From the NCBI GenBank assembly GCA_041392805.1, contig JAWKLJ010000002.1, positions 821,001 to 885,000 on the forward strand: a stretch of 64,000 bases of DNA, in the 5' to 3' direction. The notes beneath the pieces are model-generated. The model did no database searches. It was not told the origin of the DNA and saw only the letters and a program-made list of their open reading frames with translations. Shown here in pieces: positions 18,897 through 27,227 of this stretch. The position numbers and the translations under genes were made by a program. Numbering within the stretch: the stretch's first letter is position 1; the number at the start of each line of letters is the position of its first letter. Origin of the DNA: Saprospiraceae bacterium (lineage in GTDB: Bacteria > Bacteroidota > Bacteroidia > Chitinophagales > Saprospiraceae).

Positions 18897-20012
18897 TTAA
18901 TGCGTTGGGTTCATTGAAGCAATTTCATACAGTGCACCATTAACACTATCCTGCATGGCACCAGTGACATTGGCCATACAATTGACCCGTTGTCGAACCC
19001 TCAGAACACCCATTAAAGCCATTAGCAGGGACTCTTTGAAACCAATGACCATCGGCGATGGAAGCTCAATGAGGACATGGGGTCCGCAAGCTTCCTGGAT
19101 AGCGGAGATCAGAAATTGATTAAAGGCTCCTCCGCCCGTAACTAGCATTTTTAAAGGCTTATCCAGGTGTTTTTCTTTTTTTCTGACTTGCTCAAGATGA
19201 TCGGCAATTAATTGGGCAATCAACTTGGTTGCTGTAAAAAGCTTATCCTGTACTGGGCCATCAAATGCCAAAAATGGAGCTACCTGCTCTGCCTTCACCC
19301 AGTCATTACCCAACGATTTGGGGTAAGCCTGCTTGAAAAAATCAAGCTGATAAGCTTTTTCCCAAAGGGCGGGCAATAATTGCCCCGTAGCAGATAGCTG
19401 CCCACCGTCATCGTAGGGCAGTCCCAATGGCTTGACCAAGGCATTCAGGATTTGATTGGCACCACAAATATCAAAGGCGACGTAGGTTGTCGGTGTTTTG
19501 ACACTCAAATTAGCAATGCCACCAAGGTTAAGGCAACAATCATATTCCCCAAAGAGGTATCGGTCGGCGGTAGGGGCGATAGGCGCTCCCTGCCCCCCAA
19601 AAGCCATATCCTGGGTCCTGAAATCACAAATGACCTTACAGGAAGTGGCTGCGGCAATGGCCGCCCCCTCTCCAATCTGCAGGCTAAGTTTTTGTCGCGG
19701 AAAATGAAAAACAGTATGACCGTGAGAGGCGATAAAATCGGGATATAAGCCATGTTGATCTATGAATGCCCGGGTCATCCCTCCAATCAATTCGCCAAAA
19801 GCCACATGTGTTTGCGCCAAAGTCAGTGCCGAAGCCTCAGGGAGCGTGCTTAGCCTTTCCTGCCAGGCCGCTGTATACGGGATGGTAGTTGCTTGTTTAA
19901 TTTCCCAGGCCAGGATACGGTGATCGTCGGCTACTTGAAATGTACAATAGGCGATGTCCAAGCCATCCAAAGAACTTCCAGACATTAATCCTATAGCCTT
20001 ATAGGTTGTCAT
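18897..20012 (-). CDS. anmK: Anhydro-N-acetylmuramic acid kinase
   Basis: AnmK phosphorylates and opens 1,6-anhydro-MurNAc released from peptidoglycan, giving MurNAc-6-phosphate for recycling. The 371 residues match the usual family length. The N-terminal phosphate-binding motif GLMSGSSLDGLD is intact. Further actin-like ATPase motifs are LNLGGIANLS, FDICGAN and VTGGGAFN. The start codon overlaps the stop of the upstream cytochrome gene in an ATGA arrangement and the SDR gene follows after 3 bases, so this is a tight operon. The usual MurQ etherase partner is not in the window. Confidence 0.93.
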   Translation of the reverse strand: MTTYKAIGLMSGSSLDGLDIAYCTFQVADDHRILAWEIKQATTIPYTAAWQERLSTLPEASALTLAQTHVAFGELIGGMTRAFIDQHGLYPDFIASHGHTVFHFPRQKLSLQIGEGAAIAAATSCKVICDFRTQDMAFGGQGAPIAPTADRYLFGEYDCCLNLGGIANLSVKTPTTYVAFDICGANQILNALVKPLGLPYDDGGQLSATGQLLPALWEKAYQLDFFKQAYPKSLGNDWVKAEQVAPFLAFDGPVQDKLFTATKLIAQLIADHLEQVRKKEKHLDKPLKMLVTGGGAFNQFLISAIQEACGPHVLIELPSPMVIGFKESLLMALMGVLRVRQRVNCMANVTGAMQDSVNGALYEIASMNPTH

Positions 20013-20365
20013 TGGCTTTGCTTTAATTTTGTAGTATAGGCTGCCACTGCTTGAATTTTTTCAGGGCTTAATAAAGACTCGAATGGGGCCATCATGTTCC
20101 TGCCCTTGGTAATCACAGTTACGCGTTCTTCGAGGGTTAATTTTGAGGCTTGGAGATTGGCAGCTCCGCTGGCGCCCATATCGCCATATAGGCCGTGACA
20201 AGCGATGCAATAGGTCTTGAATATTTTTTCTGCATCAATTTTTTCTGCATCAATTTTTTCTGCTGACTTTGCCACTCCATCAGTCAATGGATCGCTTTTC
20301 GCATCATTACCACAAGCCATCGCGAAAGTTGCTAAGGCTAAAAAAACTAAAAATTGGTTTCTCAT
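20009..20365 (-). CDS. Lipoprotein c-type cytochrome (class I)
   Basis: A small protein of 118 residues with a lipoprotein signal (hydrophobic stretch, then AMACG, with the lipobox Cys at about 18). It has one haem-binding CxxCH motif, CIACH, at about residues 53-57. MMAPF downstream supplies the likely axial Met of a class I monohaem cytochrome c. The linker between lipid anchor and haem domain contains the repeated pentapeptide EKIDA, encoded by a 15-base tandem repeat at 20224-20263. It is the first gene of the leftward anmK operon. It is probably an outer- or inner-membrane-anchored periplasmic electron carrier with an unknown partner. Confidence 0.85.
   Translation of the reverse strand: MRNQFLVFLALATFAMACGNDAKSDPLTDGVAKSAEKIDAEKIDAEKIFKTYCIACHGLYGDMGASGAANLQASKLTLEERVTVITKGRNMMAPFESLLSPEKIQAVAAYTTKLKQSQ
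20224..20263 (-). repeat. 15-bp tandem repeat inside the cytochrome gene
   Basis: There are two full and one partial copies of a perfect 15-base unit (ttttttctgcatcaa on the + strand), encoding EKIDA repeats in the linker of the cytochrome lipoprotein. Copy-number change would keep the frame and vary the tether length. Confidence 0.8.
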
Positions 20366-20399
20366 ATTCCAGTATAAACAGGGTTTTATGAATTAATTG

Positions 20400-20560
20400 G
20401 AAGTTGTCTAAAGTTTTCTGCTGAAACGAGAAAGCAGGATTTTTTCACCAATTTAGGCTTTTTTTGAGGCGCATAGCAGCGCTACGGGCCGATAAAAAAA
20501 ACGAAAAGTGGGGTAAAAAGACGCTTTTAATAGCTCCGTGAGAAAACTTTAGACAACTTC
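20400..20560. repeat. Family-2 palindromic MITE-like element
   Basis: The element is 161 bp with perfect 20-bp terminal inverted repeats: GAAGTTGTCTAAAGTTTTCT at 20400-20419 and its complement at 20541-20560. It is flanked on both sides by TTG (20397-20399 and 20561-20563), a 3-bp target duplication. The centre carries a small hairpin, TAGC (20474-20477) and GCTA (20481-20484), flanked by a T-run and an A-run. This layout is shared with family 1. It carries no gene and lies between the divergent cytochrome and prohibitin genes. Confidence 0.85.
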
Positions 20561-20735
20561 TTGGCCTAAAAATATAATTTTCTTCTTTTGCGGCAGCATT
20601 TTAGTAACTTTAAGGATGAAGCGTTACCAAAACTTGGACCTCCCTTCCATCGCTTTTCGATAATTTATAGCTGTTGGTAGAAAAATAGTAACAAAGTGAC
20701 GCGTTCATTGTTTTTTTATTAAAAAATATATTGTA

Positions 20736-21578
20736 ATGAGTGAACCTAATCGTCGTAATCCTCAAAGTAGAATGGTATCCATGGGGGTTATCGGATTTCT
20801 AGCTTTGATCGTAATTATTCTTTTTTCTAGTGCTACCTTCTTAACCATTGATGCAGGTAACAGAGGTATTCTCTTTCGTCGTTTCTCCGGTGGCTTGGAG
20901 AAAGATAAAACTTACGGACCCGGTTTCCATGTCCTTGCGCCCTGGAATACCATGTTCGTCTATGATGTTCGAGAAAAACAGTTGGAAGAGGAAATGGAAG
21001 TACTGTCCAGTAATGGTTTGAACATCAGGGTAGATGTTACCGTGCGTGTACACCCAGAGTATGATAAAATTGGCGTTTTGCATGAAGAATTTGGTACCAA
21101 TTACATGACCTCCTTGGTCAGCCCGGAGGTCCGTTCCGCCGTTCGCCAAATCATCGGTCAATTTCAGCCAGAAGAGCTGTATTCTTCCAAAAGAGATGAA
21201 GTACAGACTTTAATCCAAAAAGAACTGGAAGAAACCTTACATGAAAATTACATTAAGTTGACTGCCTCTTTGATCCGCGACATCGAGTTACCAGAAAAGG
21301 TCAAAACAGCGATTGAAGATAAAATTGAAGCCGAACAGTTGGCCCTTAAATACGAATACATCCTCGCACAGGAGCGCAAAGAAGCAGAAAGAAAAATCAT
21401 TGAAGCCCAGGCCAAAGCCGATGCCAACCAGATCCTTAATGCCAGCTTAACCGATAAAATCCTTCGGGACAAAGGAATTGAAGCCACCCTGAATTTGGCC
21501 AATTCTCCTAATTCCAAGATCATCGTCGTAGGTAATGAAGCCAGTGGCGGACTGCCCTTGATTTTAGGAGGTAATTAA
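20736..21578 (+). CDS. Prohibitin/SPFH-family membrane protein
   Basis: A short N-terminal region precedes one transmembrane helix (about residues 15-37) in this 280-residue protein. The SPFH/band-7 domain follows at about residues 38-200 (TIDAGNRGILFRRF, YGPGFHVLAPW, VRVHPE), then a coiled coil rich in Ala/Glu/Lys (residues 200-240). The order is that of prohibitin-type proteins, which form large ring or cage assemblies in the inner membrane around membrane proteases. No NfeD or FtsH partner is adjacent. The gene stands alone, ending at a shared hairpin terminator with the convergent FAH gene. Confidence 0.88.
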   Translation: MSEPNRRNPQSRMVSMGVIGFLALIVIILFSSATFLTIDAGNRGILFRRFSGGLEKDKTYGPGFHVLAPWNTMFVYDVREKQLEEEMEVLSSNGLNIRVDVTVRVHPEYDKIGVLHEEFGTNYMTSLVSPEVRSAVRQIIGQFQPEELYSSKRDEVQTLIQKELEETLHENYIKLTASLIRDIELPEKVKTAIEDKIEAEQLALKYEYILAQERKEAERKIIEAQAKADANQILNASLTDKILRDKGIEATLNLANSPNSKIIVVGNEASGGLPLILGGN

Positions 21579-21602
21579 AAGGGAAAAGTGCAAAAACTGT
21601 TT

Positions 21603-21662
21603 GGACGTAGAGGTATTGGAGATAATAAATGACAACTCTTCTTCTCCAATACCTTCACGTCC
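21603..21662. terminator. Probable bidirectional terminator hairpin
   Basis: Twenty-base arms (21603-21622 and 21643-21662) pair with two mismatches across a 20-base loop. The hairpin sits exactly between the convergent prohibitin and FAH-family genes. T-runs are weak on both sides, so termination efficiency is uncertain. Confidence 0.6.
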
Positions 21663-21676
21663 CTAAAAATAGCTGT

Positions 21677-22522
21677 TTACACATATCGCTGTTTCTGGGT
21701 ACCTAATCCTTCAATAGCAAGCTCCACTTCATCTCCTGCTTTCAGATATTGAGGCGGTTTAAAGCCTAATCCTACGCCTGGAGGAGTGCCAGTCGACAGG
21801 ATATCACCGGCTTCTAATAACATCAATTGCGACAGGTACCAAATGGTGTAAGCAGGTTTGAAAATCATGGTATTGGTATTCCCATTTTGTTTCTGTTGTC
21901 CATTGACCGATAGCGTCATCCGGAGATTGGACACATCGGGCAATTCATCTTTGGTTAACAAGTAAGGACCAACAGGACTAAAGCCAGGACAAGATTTTCC
22001 CTTTACCCATTGACCGCCTCTTTCGAGTTGGAAGGCTCTTTCGGACAAATCATTGATAACGCAATAGCCTGCAATGGCCTCTTCACCTGCTGCTTCATCC
22101 TCCAGGTAAAGGGCATCCTTCCCCAAGACAACCCCTAATTCTACCTCCCAGTCCGTTTTGCTGCTGTTTTTCGGTATAGCCACGTCATCAAATGGGCCCG
22201 ATAGGGTATTACTTGCCTTCATAAAGACCAAAGGCTCGGCAGGGATGTCCATACCCGACTCCTTAGCATGATCAGCGTAATTTAAGCCAACACACATGAT
22301 CATCCCTGGTCGAGCGACAGGACTTGCCCAACGCGCCGCCTCAGGCACATCAGGAAGTTGATTTCCATCTTTTTCAATCAATGCTTTTAATTTTTCCAGG
22401 CCCCCGTTTTGGAAAAAATCACGGTTCCAATCCGAAAAATAGCCGGAGCAATCCTTTCGCTGGTTGTTGAACAAAATTCCAGGCTTTTCTTGCTGTTTTT
22501 CACCGAAGCGGATGAGTTTCAT
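21677..22522 (-). CDS. Fumarylacetoacetate hydrolase family protein
   Basis: This 281-residue member of the FAH superfamily catalyses hydrolysis, decarboxylation or lyase reactions on 2-oxo acids with a divalent metal. Metal ligands are seen as the E-x-E pattern in DWEVELGVVLGKDA. The active-site opening MCVGLNYADHAKESG is typical of the ureidoglycolate lyase / 2-hydroxyhepta-2,4-diene-1,7-dioate isomerase subgroup. DILSTGTPPGVGLG and the C-terminal GDEVELAIEGLG motif are conserved. It is monocistronic here. Substrate assignment inside this broad family is not possible from sequence alone. Confidence 0.88.
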   Translation of the reverse strand: MKLIRFGEKQQEKPGILFNNQRKDCSGYFSDWNRDFFQNGGLEKLKALIEKDGNQLPDVPEAARWASPVARPGMIMCVGLNYADHAKESGMDIPAEPLVFMKASNTLSGPFDDVAIPKNSSKTDWEVELGVVLGKDALYLEDEAAGEEAIAGYCVINDLSERAFQLERGGQWVKGKSCPGFSPVGPYLLTKDELPDVSNLRMTLSVNGQQKQNGNTNTMIFKPAYTIWYLSQLMLLEAGDILSTGTPPGVGLGFKPPQYLKAGDEVELAIEGLGTQKQRYV

Positions 22523-22735
22523 AAGTTGGTTTTTATTTAAAACCCGAAAGATACTATTTTGTATACTTTATTTAAACCTCCTTCCTTTGCATTTTTGCAC
22601 AAGAAATTCAGCCTGGCCTCCAATGCCACGTCCCTCAAACGCGCTCCAAAAACATAGTGAACGAGCGAGAGGTATAATCTCTTTCACCACCCACTTTATG
22701 AGGGAAAATAGGTCGAAAGACAAGTACTAATATCA

Positions 22736-22807
22736 CTGTGCACGAGCACAGGACAAAAATAAATTTGTGTGCTCGTGCACAGTTTTGGAAATAAAATATT
22801 ACTTTTG
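22736..22807 (+). promoter_or_regulatory. Paired palindromic operator and promoter of the ROK-nagB operon
   Basis: Two 14-bp palindromes of the form TGTGC-WCGW-GCACA lie at 22737-22750 and 22768-22781, the second being the exact reverse complement of the first. Their centres are 31 bp apart, about three helical turns, so a dimeric repressor (LacI-type palindrome by appearance) could bind both on one face. TACTTTTG at 22800-22807 matches the Bacteroidota -7 element, and site 2 covers the expected -33 position, which fits repression. The regulator gene is not in the window. Confidence 0.65.
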
Positions 22808-22864
22808 TTTCCTGAAAGAAGTTGTTACTGGCATGTATATTTACTTTTTTAAATAACATAGCGC

Positions 22865-23833
22865 ATGGAAATCGTTCTTGGGATTGATATAGGCGGGACA
22901 TCGACCAAACTCGGGCTCGTTCGGGCAGATGGTCAATTGTTCGCCCAAAGGACGGTTAACACTGGGGTTTGTCAAAATGAGCAGGCTTTTTTTGCCTTTT
23001 TATTCCAGGAAATAGAAACTTTTATCACGACTTATAAAGCCAATGCTACTTGGGTGGGCATAGGCATAGGGGCTCCTAGTTGCAATGAAAAAGCGGGAAC
23101 CCTGGAGCGGGCTGCCAACTTTCCATTTTCAGAAAGTGTTCCAATCTTAAAACTATTTGAAGCCCATTTTGGCCTGCCTGTCTATCTTTTGAAAGATGGA
23201 AATGCTGCAACGGTAGGAGAGTGGCGTTATGGTGCCGCTCAGGGTATGCAAAATTTTATGCTAATTACCTTGGGAACGGGTATCGGTGGCGGGATAGTCG
23301 CCAATGGCCAGCTTATCAAAGGAGCCAATGGGTGGGCAGGAGAATTTGGTCACCTCACCGTAGAGAAGGGCGGACGGAAATGTGGCTGTGGGCGATTGGG
23401 GTGTTTGGAAACCTATGCATCAGCTACAGGTCTTCGATTAACTGCACTAAATATGCTAGAAAAGGAAGAAACGGATAGCATACTGCGGTTTATTCCTAAG
23501 GAAGTCTTATCTTCAAAAGACGTTTACCACGCTGCAGAAGCGGGTGACCAATTAGCTTTAGCGGTTTTTGAAGCGGTAGGTGCTATGTTAGGGACGGCAC
23601 TATCGAATCTGTCCGTTATTTTTGATCCCGAAGCCATTTTCTTGGCAGGGGGGCTTGCTGCGGCCGGTGATATTTTATTCAAGCCATTGAGGCATTCTTT
23701 TGAATCTTCCTTGCTTTCTCAGTTATCAGGGAAAATCTCCGTTTTGCCCTCCGCTTTGCGTTTAAATGAAGCAGCCATCCTTGGTGCTGCCTCCCTTGTA
23801 TGGAATAACAAAACATTAATAACCACATCATGA
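22865..23833 (+). CDS. ROK-family sugar kinase (glucokinase-like)
   Basis: The 322-residue sequence begins with the ROK phosphate-binding motif GIDIGGTSTKLGLV. The central GTGIGGGIV loop and the zinc motif KCGCGRLGCLET (C-x-C-x4-C) with the upstream GHLTV His are all present, so an active kinase is expected. Family members phosphorylate glucose, N-acetylglucosamine, N-acetylmannosamine or related sugars. Its stop overlaps the start of the NagB-PIG-L gene (ATGA), so they are translationally coupled. This suggests an amino-sugar substrate. The paired operator lies about 85-130 bases upstream. Confidence 0.9.
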   Translation: MEIVLGIDIGGTSTKLGLVRADGQLFAQRTVNTGVCQNEQAFFAFLFQEIETFITTYKANATWVGIGIGAPSCNEKAGTLERAANFPFSESVPILKLFEAHFGLPVYLLKDGNAATVGEWRYGAAQGMQNFMLITLGTGIGGGIVANGQLIKGANGWAGEFGHLTVEKGGRKCGCGRLGCLETYASATGLRLTALNMLEKEETDSILRFIPKEVLSSKDVYHAAEAGDQLALAVFEAVGAMLGTALSNLSVIFDPEAIFLAGGLAAAGDILFKPLRHSFESSLLSQLSGKISVLPSALRLNEAAILGAASLVWNNKTLITTS

Positions 23834-25770
23834 TGAGTGTAAGCGAATTTACAAATGAGAAGGTATTAAAGTATCAACTGAAATCCTTCGAAAAATTGCC
23901 CGTAAAAATTTGGAATGATTCCAAAGACGCCGCTGTTCACGTGGCACGATCCATTGCCTTAGCCATTCGCCAAAAACAACAAGAGGGCGAAAAAATAGTG
24001 CTTGGCCTGGCGACGGGATCTACGCCTATCAGGGTATACAACGAATTGGTTAGAATGCATAAGGAGGAAGGTTTGAGCTTCAAAAATGTGATCACCTTCA
24101 ATTTGGATGAGTATTACCCAATGTTGCCGACTGCCCCCCAAAGTTATGTTCACTTTATGAATGAATATCTTTTTAACCATATTGATATTCTACCTGAAAA
24201 TATAAACATTCCTGATGGTACTGTTGCACTGGATGAAGTAGGTCATTATTGTGAGCAATATGAGAAAAAAATAAATCTTGCAGGTGGTTTGGATATCCAG
24301 TTGCTTGGTATAGGACGTACCGGTCATATTGGCTTCAACGAACCAGGTTCTCGGGAAGATTCCCTGACCCGTATTGTCCGCTTAGATAGTATTACCAGAA
24401 GAGATGCGATAAAGGACTTTCTGAAAGAGGAGGATGTGCCTACTCGTGCCATAACGATGGGGATCAAGAGCATCATGAAGGCGCAGACGGTCTATATGCT
24501 AGCTTGGGGGCAACACAAGGCTTCTATCTTAAAAGAGGCAGTGGAAGGAGAAATTTCTACCAGCATTCCTGCCACTTTCCTACAAAAACACCCCAATGTT
24601 AAGTGTCATATAGACTTAGCCGCCGCCGAGGAGCTTACGCGTGTAAAAACACCTTGGTTGGTCGGAGAATGCCATTGGACCGATGACCTTATTCTAAGAG
24701 CGGTGGTCTGGTTGTCTAAAAAGCTGAAAAAAGCCATCCTGAAATTGACAGACGAAGATTATACAGAGAATGGGCTGACCGAAATGATTGTGGAGCATGC
24801 TTCTGCCTATAGTATCAATATTAAAATTTTCAATCGTTTACAACATACCATTACTGGCTGGCCCGGCGGCAAACCCAATGCCGATGATACAACTCGTCCA
24901 GAACGAGCTAAACCGGCCAAAAAGCGCGTAATCATTTTTAGTCCGCACCCCGATGATGATGTCATTTCTATGGGAGGAACCTTCCTGCGCTTGGTCGAGC
25001 AGGGCCATGATGTGCATGTAGCTTACCAAACATCAGGCAATATTGCCGTTCATGATCATGATGCGCAGCGCTATGTAGAAGTACTGCGCGAATTTGGAGA
25101 GGCAAAAGGACTATTTGGAGAAGAGGTGATTGCCATGTTGCAAAAAATGGAAAAGAACCTCATTAAAAAACCAGCGAATCAACCGGAGAAACCAGAAACC
25201 AGACTGATCAAAGGTTTAATCAGGAGAGGGGAGGCGCGTGCAGGCGCTCGGTTTTGTGGCTTGAAAGAGGACCACATCCATTTTCTGGATATGCCTTTTT
25301 ATGAAACAGGTACCATCCGAAAAGAATCAGTAAGTGAAGCAGATATCCAGGTGATTATGAATATCCTGGAGGAAGTGCAACCGCACCAGGTATACGCTGC
25401 GGGCGATCTGGCTGACCCACACGGAACCCACCGCGTTTGCCTGGAGGCTATCTTTGAAGCATTTAAGCGCTTGAAAGCACAAAAATGGATGGAAGACTGC
25501 TGGCTTTGGTTGTACCGAGGTGCTTGGCATGAATGGGGCGTAGAAGAAATTGAAATGGCCGTGCCATTGAGTCCGCAGCAGTTGGAGAAAAAGCGCAAAG
25601 CTATCTTTATGCACCAATCGCAAAAAGACCGGCCGCCTTTCCCTGGCGCCGATGATCGAGAGTTTTGGCAAAGAGCGGAACAACGAAACAGAGATACGGC
25701 TGAAGTCTATCGCGCCCTCGGCCTGGCGGAATATGAAGCGATGGAAGCTTTCGTTCGCTGGAAATTTTAG
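23830..25770 (+). CDS. nagB: Glucosamine-6-phosphate deaminase fused to a PIG-L-like deacetylase domain
   Basis: This 646-residue two-domain protein has NagB in residues about 25-300, with LATGSTP (phosphate binding), FNLDEYYP (general base Asp) and GIGRTGHIGFNEPGS (active-site loop with His). It converts glucosamine-6-P to fructose-6-P and ammonia. Residues about 365-646 form a PIG-L/LmbE domain with the zinc motif SPHPDDDVISMGG and the later DPHGTHR, typical of N-acetylglucosaminyl deacetylases. The combination could deacetylate GlcNAc-6-P and deaminate the product in one chain, replacing NagA; this is inference. Similar long NagB proteins are known in Bacteroidota. The start overlaps the ROK stop; ATG-ATG gives two equivalent starts. 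Confidence 0.9.
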   Translation: MMSVSEFTNEKVLKYQLKSFEKLPVKIWNDSKDAAVHVARSIALAIRQKQQEGEKIVLGLATGSTPIRVYNELVRMHKEEGLSFKNVITFNLDEYYPMLPTAPQSYVHFMNEYLFNHIDILPENINIPDGTVALDEVGHYCEQYEKKINLAGGLDIQLLGIGRTGHIGFNEPGSREDSLTRIVRLDSITRRDAIKDFLKEEDVPTRAITMGIKSIMKAQTVYMLAWGQHKASILKEAVEGEISTSIPATFLQKHPNVKCHIDLAAAEELTRVKTPWLVGECHWTDDLILRAVVWLSKKLKKAILKLTDEDYTENGLTEMIVEHASAYSINIKIFNRLQHTITGWPGGKPNADDTTRPERAKPAKKRVIIFSPHPDDDVISMGGTFLRLVEQGHDVHVAYQTSGNIAVHDHDAQRYVEVLREFGEAKGLFGEEVIAMLQKMEKNLIKKPANQPEKPETRLIKGLIRRGEARAGARFCGLKEDHIHFLDMPFYETGTIRKESVSEADIQVIMNILEEVQPHQVYAAGDLADPHGTHRVCLEAIFEAFKRLKAQKWMEDCWLWLYRGAWHEWGVEEIEMAVPLSPQQLEKKRKAIFMHQSQKDRPPFPGADDREFWQRAEQRNRDTAEVYRALGLAEYEAMEAFVRWKF

Positions 25771-25820
25771 AAATGATAAATGTCCCCTTTTTATAAAAGT
25801 TCTTACACACATCGTTTTGT

Positions 25821-25858
25821 CCCGACAATTGACTTTATGTCAGTTTCGGGGCTTTTTT
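25821..25858 (+). terminator. Intrinsic terminator after the ROK-nagB operon
   Basis: A hairpin formed by CCCGACAATTGAC and GTCAGTTTCGGGG (with G-U and mismatch positions) around a TTTAT loop is followed by CTTTTTTG. It lies 50 bases after the nagB stop and separates this operon from the downstream oxidoreductase. Confidence 0.75.
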
Positions 25859-25894
25859 GTATTATTGGGGATTGAATAAAAGTAAAACCAACAT

Positions 25895-26971
25895 ATGAAA
25901 AAGAAGTTAAGTGTACTCGTCGTCGGTTGTGGACATATGGGAACCTCTCATGCGAGGGCATATCACAGCCTGGACGATTTTGAAATTGCAGGATTGGTCA
26001 GTCGCAAACCCGAAAGTCGGCAAAAATTATCAGATGAATTGGGCGGAGTACCTACTTTTGCCGATTTTGACGAAGCACTTGAGCTGACCAAACCGGCCGT
26101 GGTTTCTATCAACACCTATCCCGAAACGCATGCGGAATATGCCGAAAAATGCCTGAATGCCGGTGCCCATGTTTTCCTGGAAAAACCCATTGCACTGACG
26201 GTGGAGGAGGGGGAAAGATTGGTGAACCTGGCCTTATCCAAAAACTTGAAAATGGTGATTGGGTATATCCTTCGTGTGCATCCGGCCTGGAAAAAATTCA
26301 TAGAAGTGGCTCAAGGCTTAGGTAAGCCATTGGTCATGCGAATGAATTTGAACCAGCAAAGCAGCGGGGATAACTGGTTTACCCATAAGCAACTAATGAA
26401 CTCCATGTCACCTATTGTTGATTGTGGCGTACATTATGTAGATGTGATGTGTATGATGACGGGGGCCAAGCCGATACGGGTGAGCGCCATCGGGGCTAGA
26501 CTGACAAACGAGGTGGCTGCAAATATGTACAACTATGGTCAATTGCAAGTCACTTTCGACGATGGGTCCGTTGGCTGGTACGAAGCTGGATGGGGCCCTA
26601 TGATGAGTGAAACAGCCTTTTTTGTAAAAGACGTGATTGGGCCCAAAGGTTGCATTAGTATCGTGGATCAAAGTGGTGGAGAATTGTCCGGAGATTCGGA
26701 TGATGTGGATGGTCACAGCAAGACGGGCTCTTTGAAACTCCACCATAGCGAACTGGACGCTAATGGTCGCTTTGTTAGACAAGATGAATACATCGATACC
26801 TCCGATGAACCCGACCACGATGGCTTATGTTTGTTGGAGCAAAAATACTTGCTTAAAGCCATTCATGAGGATTTAAACCTAGAATCTCACTTAAGAGATG
26901 CCGTAAATAGCTTAAGAATTGTATTAGCAGCAGATGAATCTTTTAAAACAGGAAAGACCGTTGAATTATAG
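25895..26971 (+). CDS. Gfo/Idh/MocA-family oxidoreductase
   Basis: An N-terminal Rossmann domain (VLVVGCGHMGTSHARAYHS) opens this 358-residue protein and is followed by the family EKP motif (FLEKPIALTVEEG), in which Lys contributes to NAD(P) and substrate binding. The C-terminal alpha/beta domain has DCGVHYVDVMCMMTG, with the conserved Asp and His of the active site. Members oxidise or reduce sugars and inositols. It follows the amino-sugar operon in the same direction but behind a terminator. A sugar substrate is plausible but not proven. Confidence 0.88.
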   Translation: MKKKLSVLVVGCGHMGTSHARAYHSLDDFEIAGLVSRKPESRQKLSDELGGVPTFADFDEALELTKPAVVSINTYPETHAEYAEKCLNAGAHVFLEKPIALTVEEGERLVNLALSKNLKMVIGYILRVHPAWKKFIEVAQGLGKPLVMRMNLNQQSSGDNWFTHKQLMNSMSPIVDCGVHYVDVMCMMTGAKPIRVSAIGARLTNEVAANMYNYGQLQVTFDDGSVGWYEAGWGPMMSETAFFVKDVIGPKGCISIVDQSGGELSGDSDDVDGHSKTGSLKLHHSELDANGRFVRQDEYIDTSDEPDHDGLCLLEQKYLLKAIHEDLNLESHLRDAVNSLRIVLAADESFKTGKTVEL

Positions 26972-27083
26972 CTTTAGCAGCTAATGACGTGTTTTAAAGA
27001 ACCTTGTATGTTATAAAAAACGACAATGTTTTGATTTTATATATTTAACAATCAATCATTTGTGTAATTTCTATATTTTAACT

Positions 27084-27115
27084 GTTGTTAATACGAAACG
27101 CAATTCATATATTTG
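27084..27115 (+). promoter_or_regulatory. Strong Bacteroidota-type promoter match
   Basis: GTTG at 27084-27087 is followed, 20 bases later, by TATATTTG at 27108-27115, an exact TAnnTTTG element. Predicted start of transcription is about 27122. The very next feature is an intrinsic terminator at 27145, so the default transcript would be only about 65 bases. Confidence 0.5.
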
Positions 27116-27144
27116 CAATTGACTATGAACGACACATGACGGAA

Positions 27145-27185
27145 GCCTGGCCTTCTAACAAGATTAGAGCCGGGCCTTTTTTTTT
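27145..27185 (+). terminator. Strong intrinsic terminator upstream of a flavoprotein gene
   Basis: The stem is GCCTGGC (27145-27151) with GCCGGGC (27169-27175), extended after a 2-base bulge by TCTAA/TTAGA around a CAAGA loop, then nine T residues. It may end the oxidoreductase transcript. Because a promoter match lies just before it, it could also act as an attenuator for the gene starting at 27228. Confidence 0.8.
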
Positions 27186-27227
27186 CTTTATCTTCTCTTG
27201 CCTTACCTTAGCGTTCAAAGTACAACT

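Noticed and set aside
22660..22864. Short frames around the operator pair as leader peptides
   Set aside because: The frames have no ribosome binding site or start context, and the palindromes explain the sequence conservation better.
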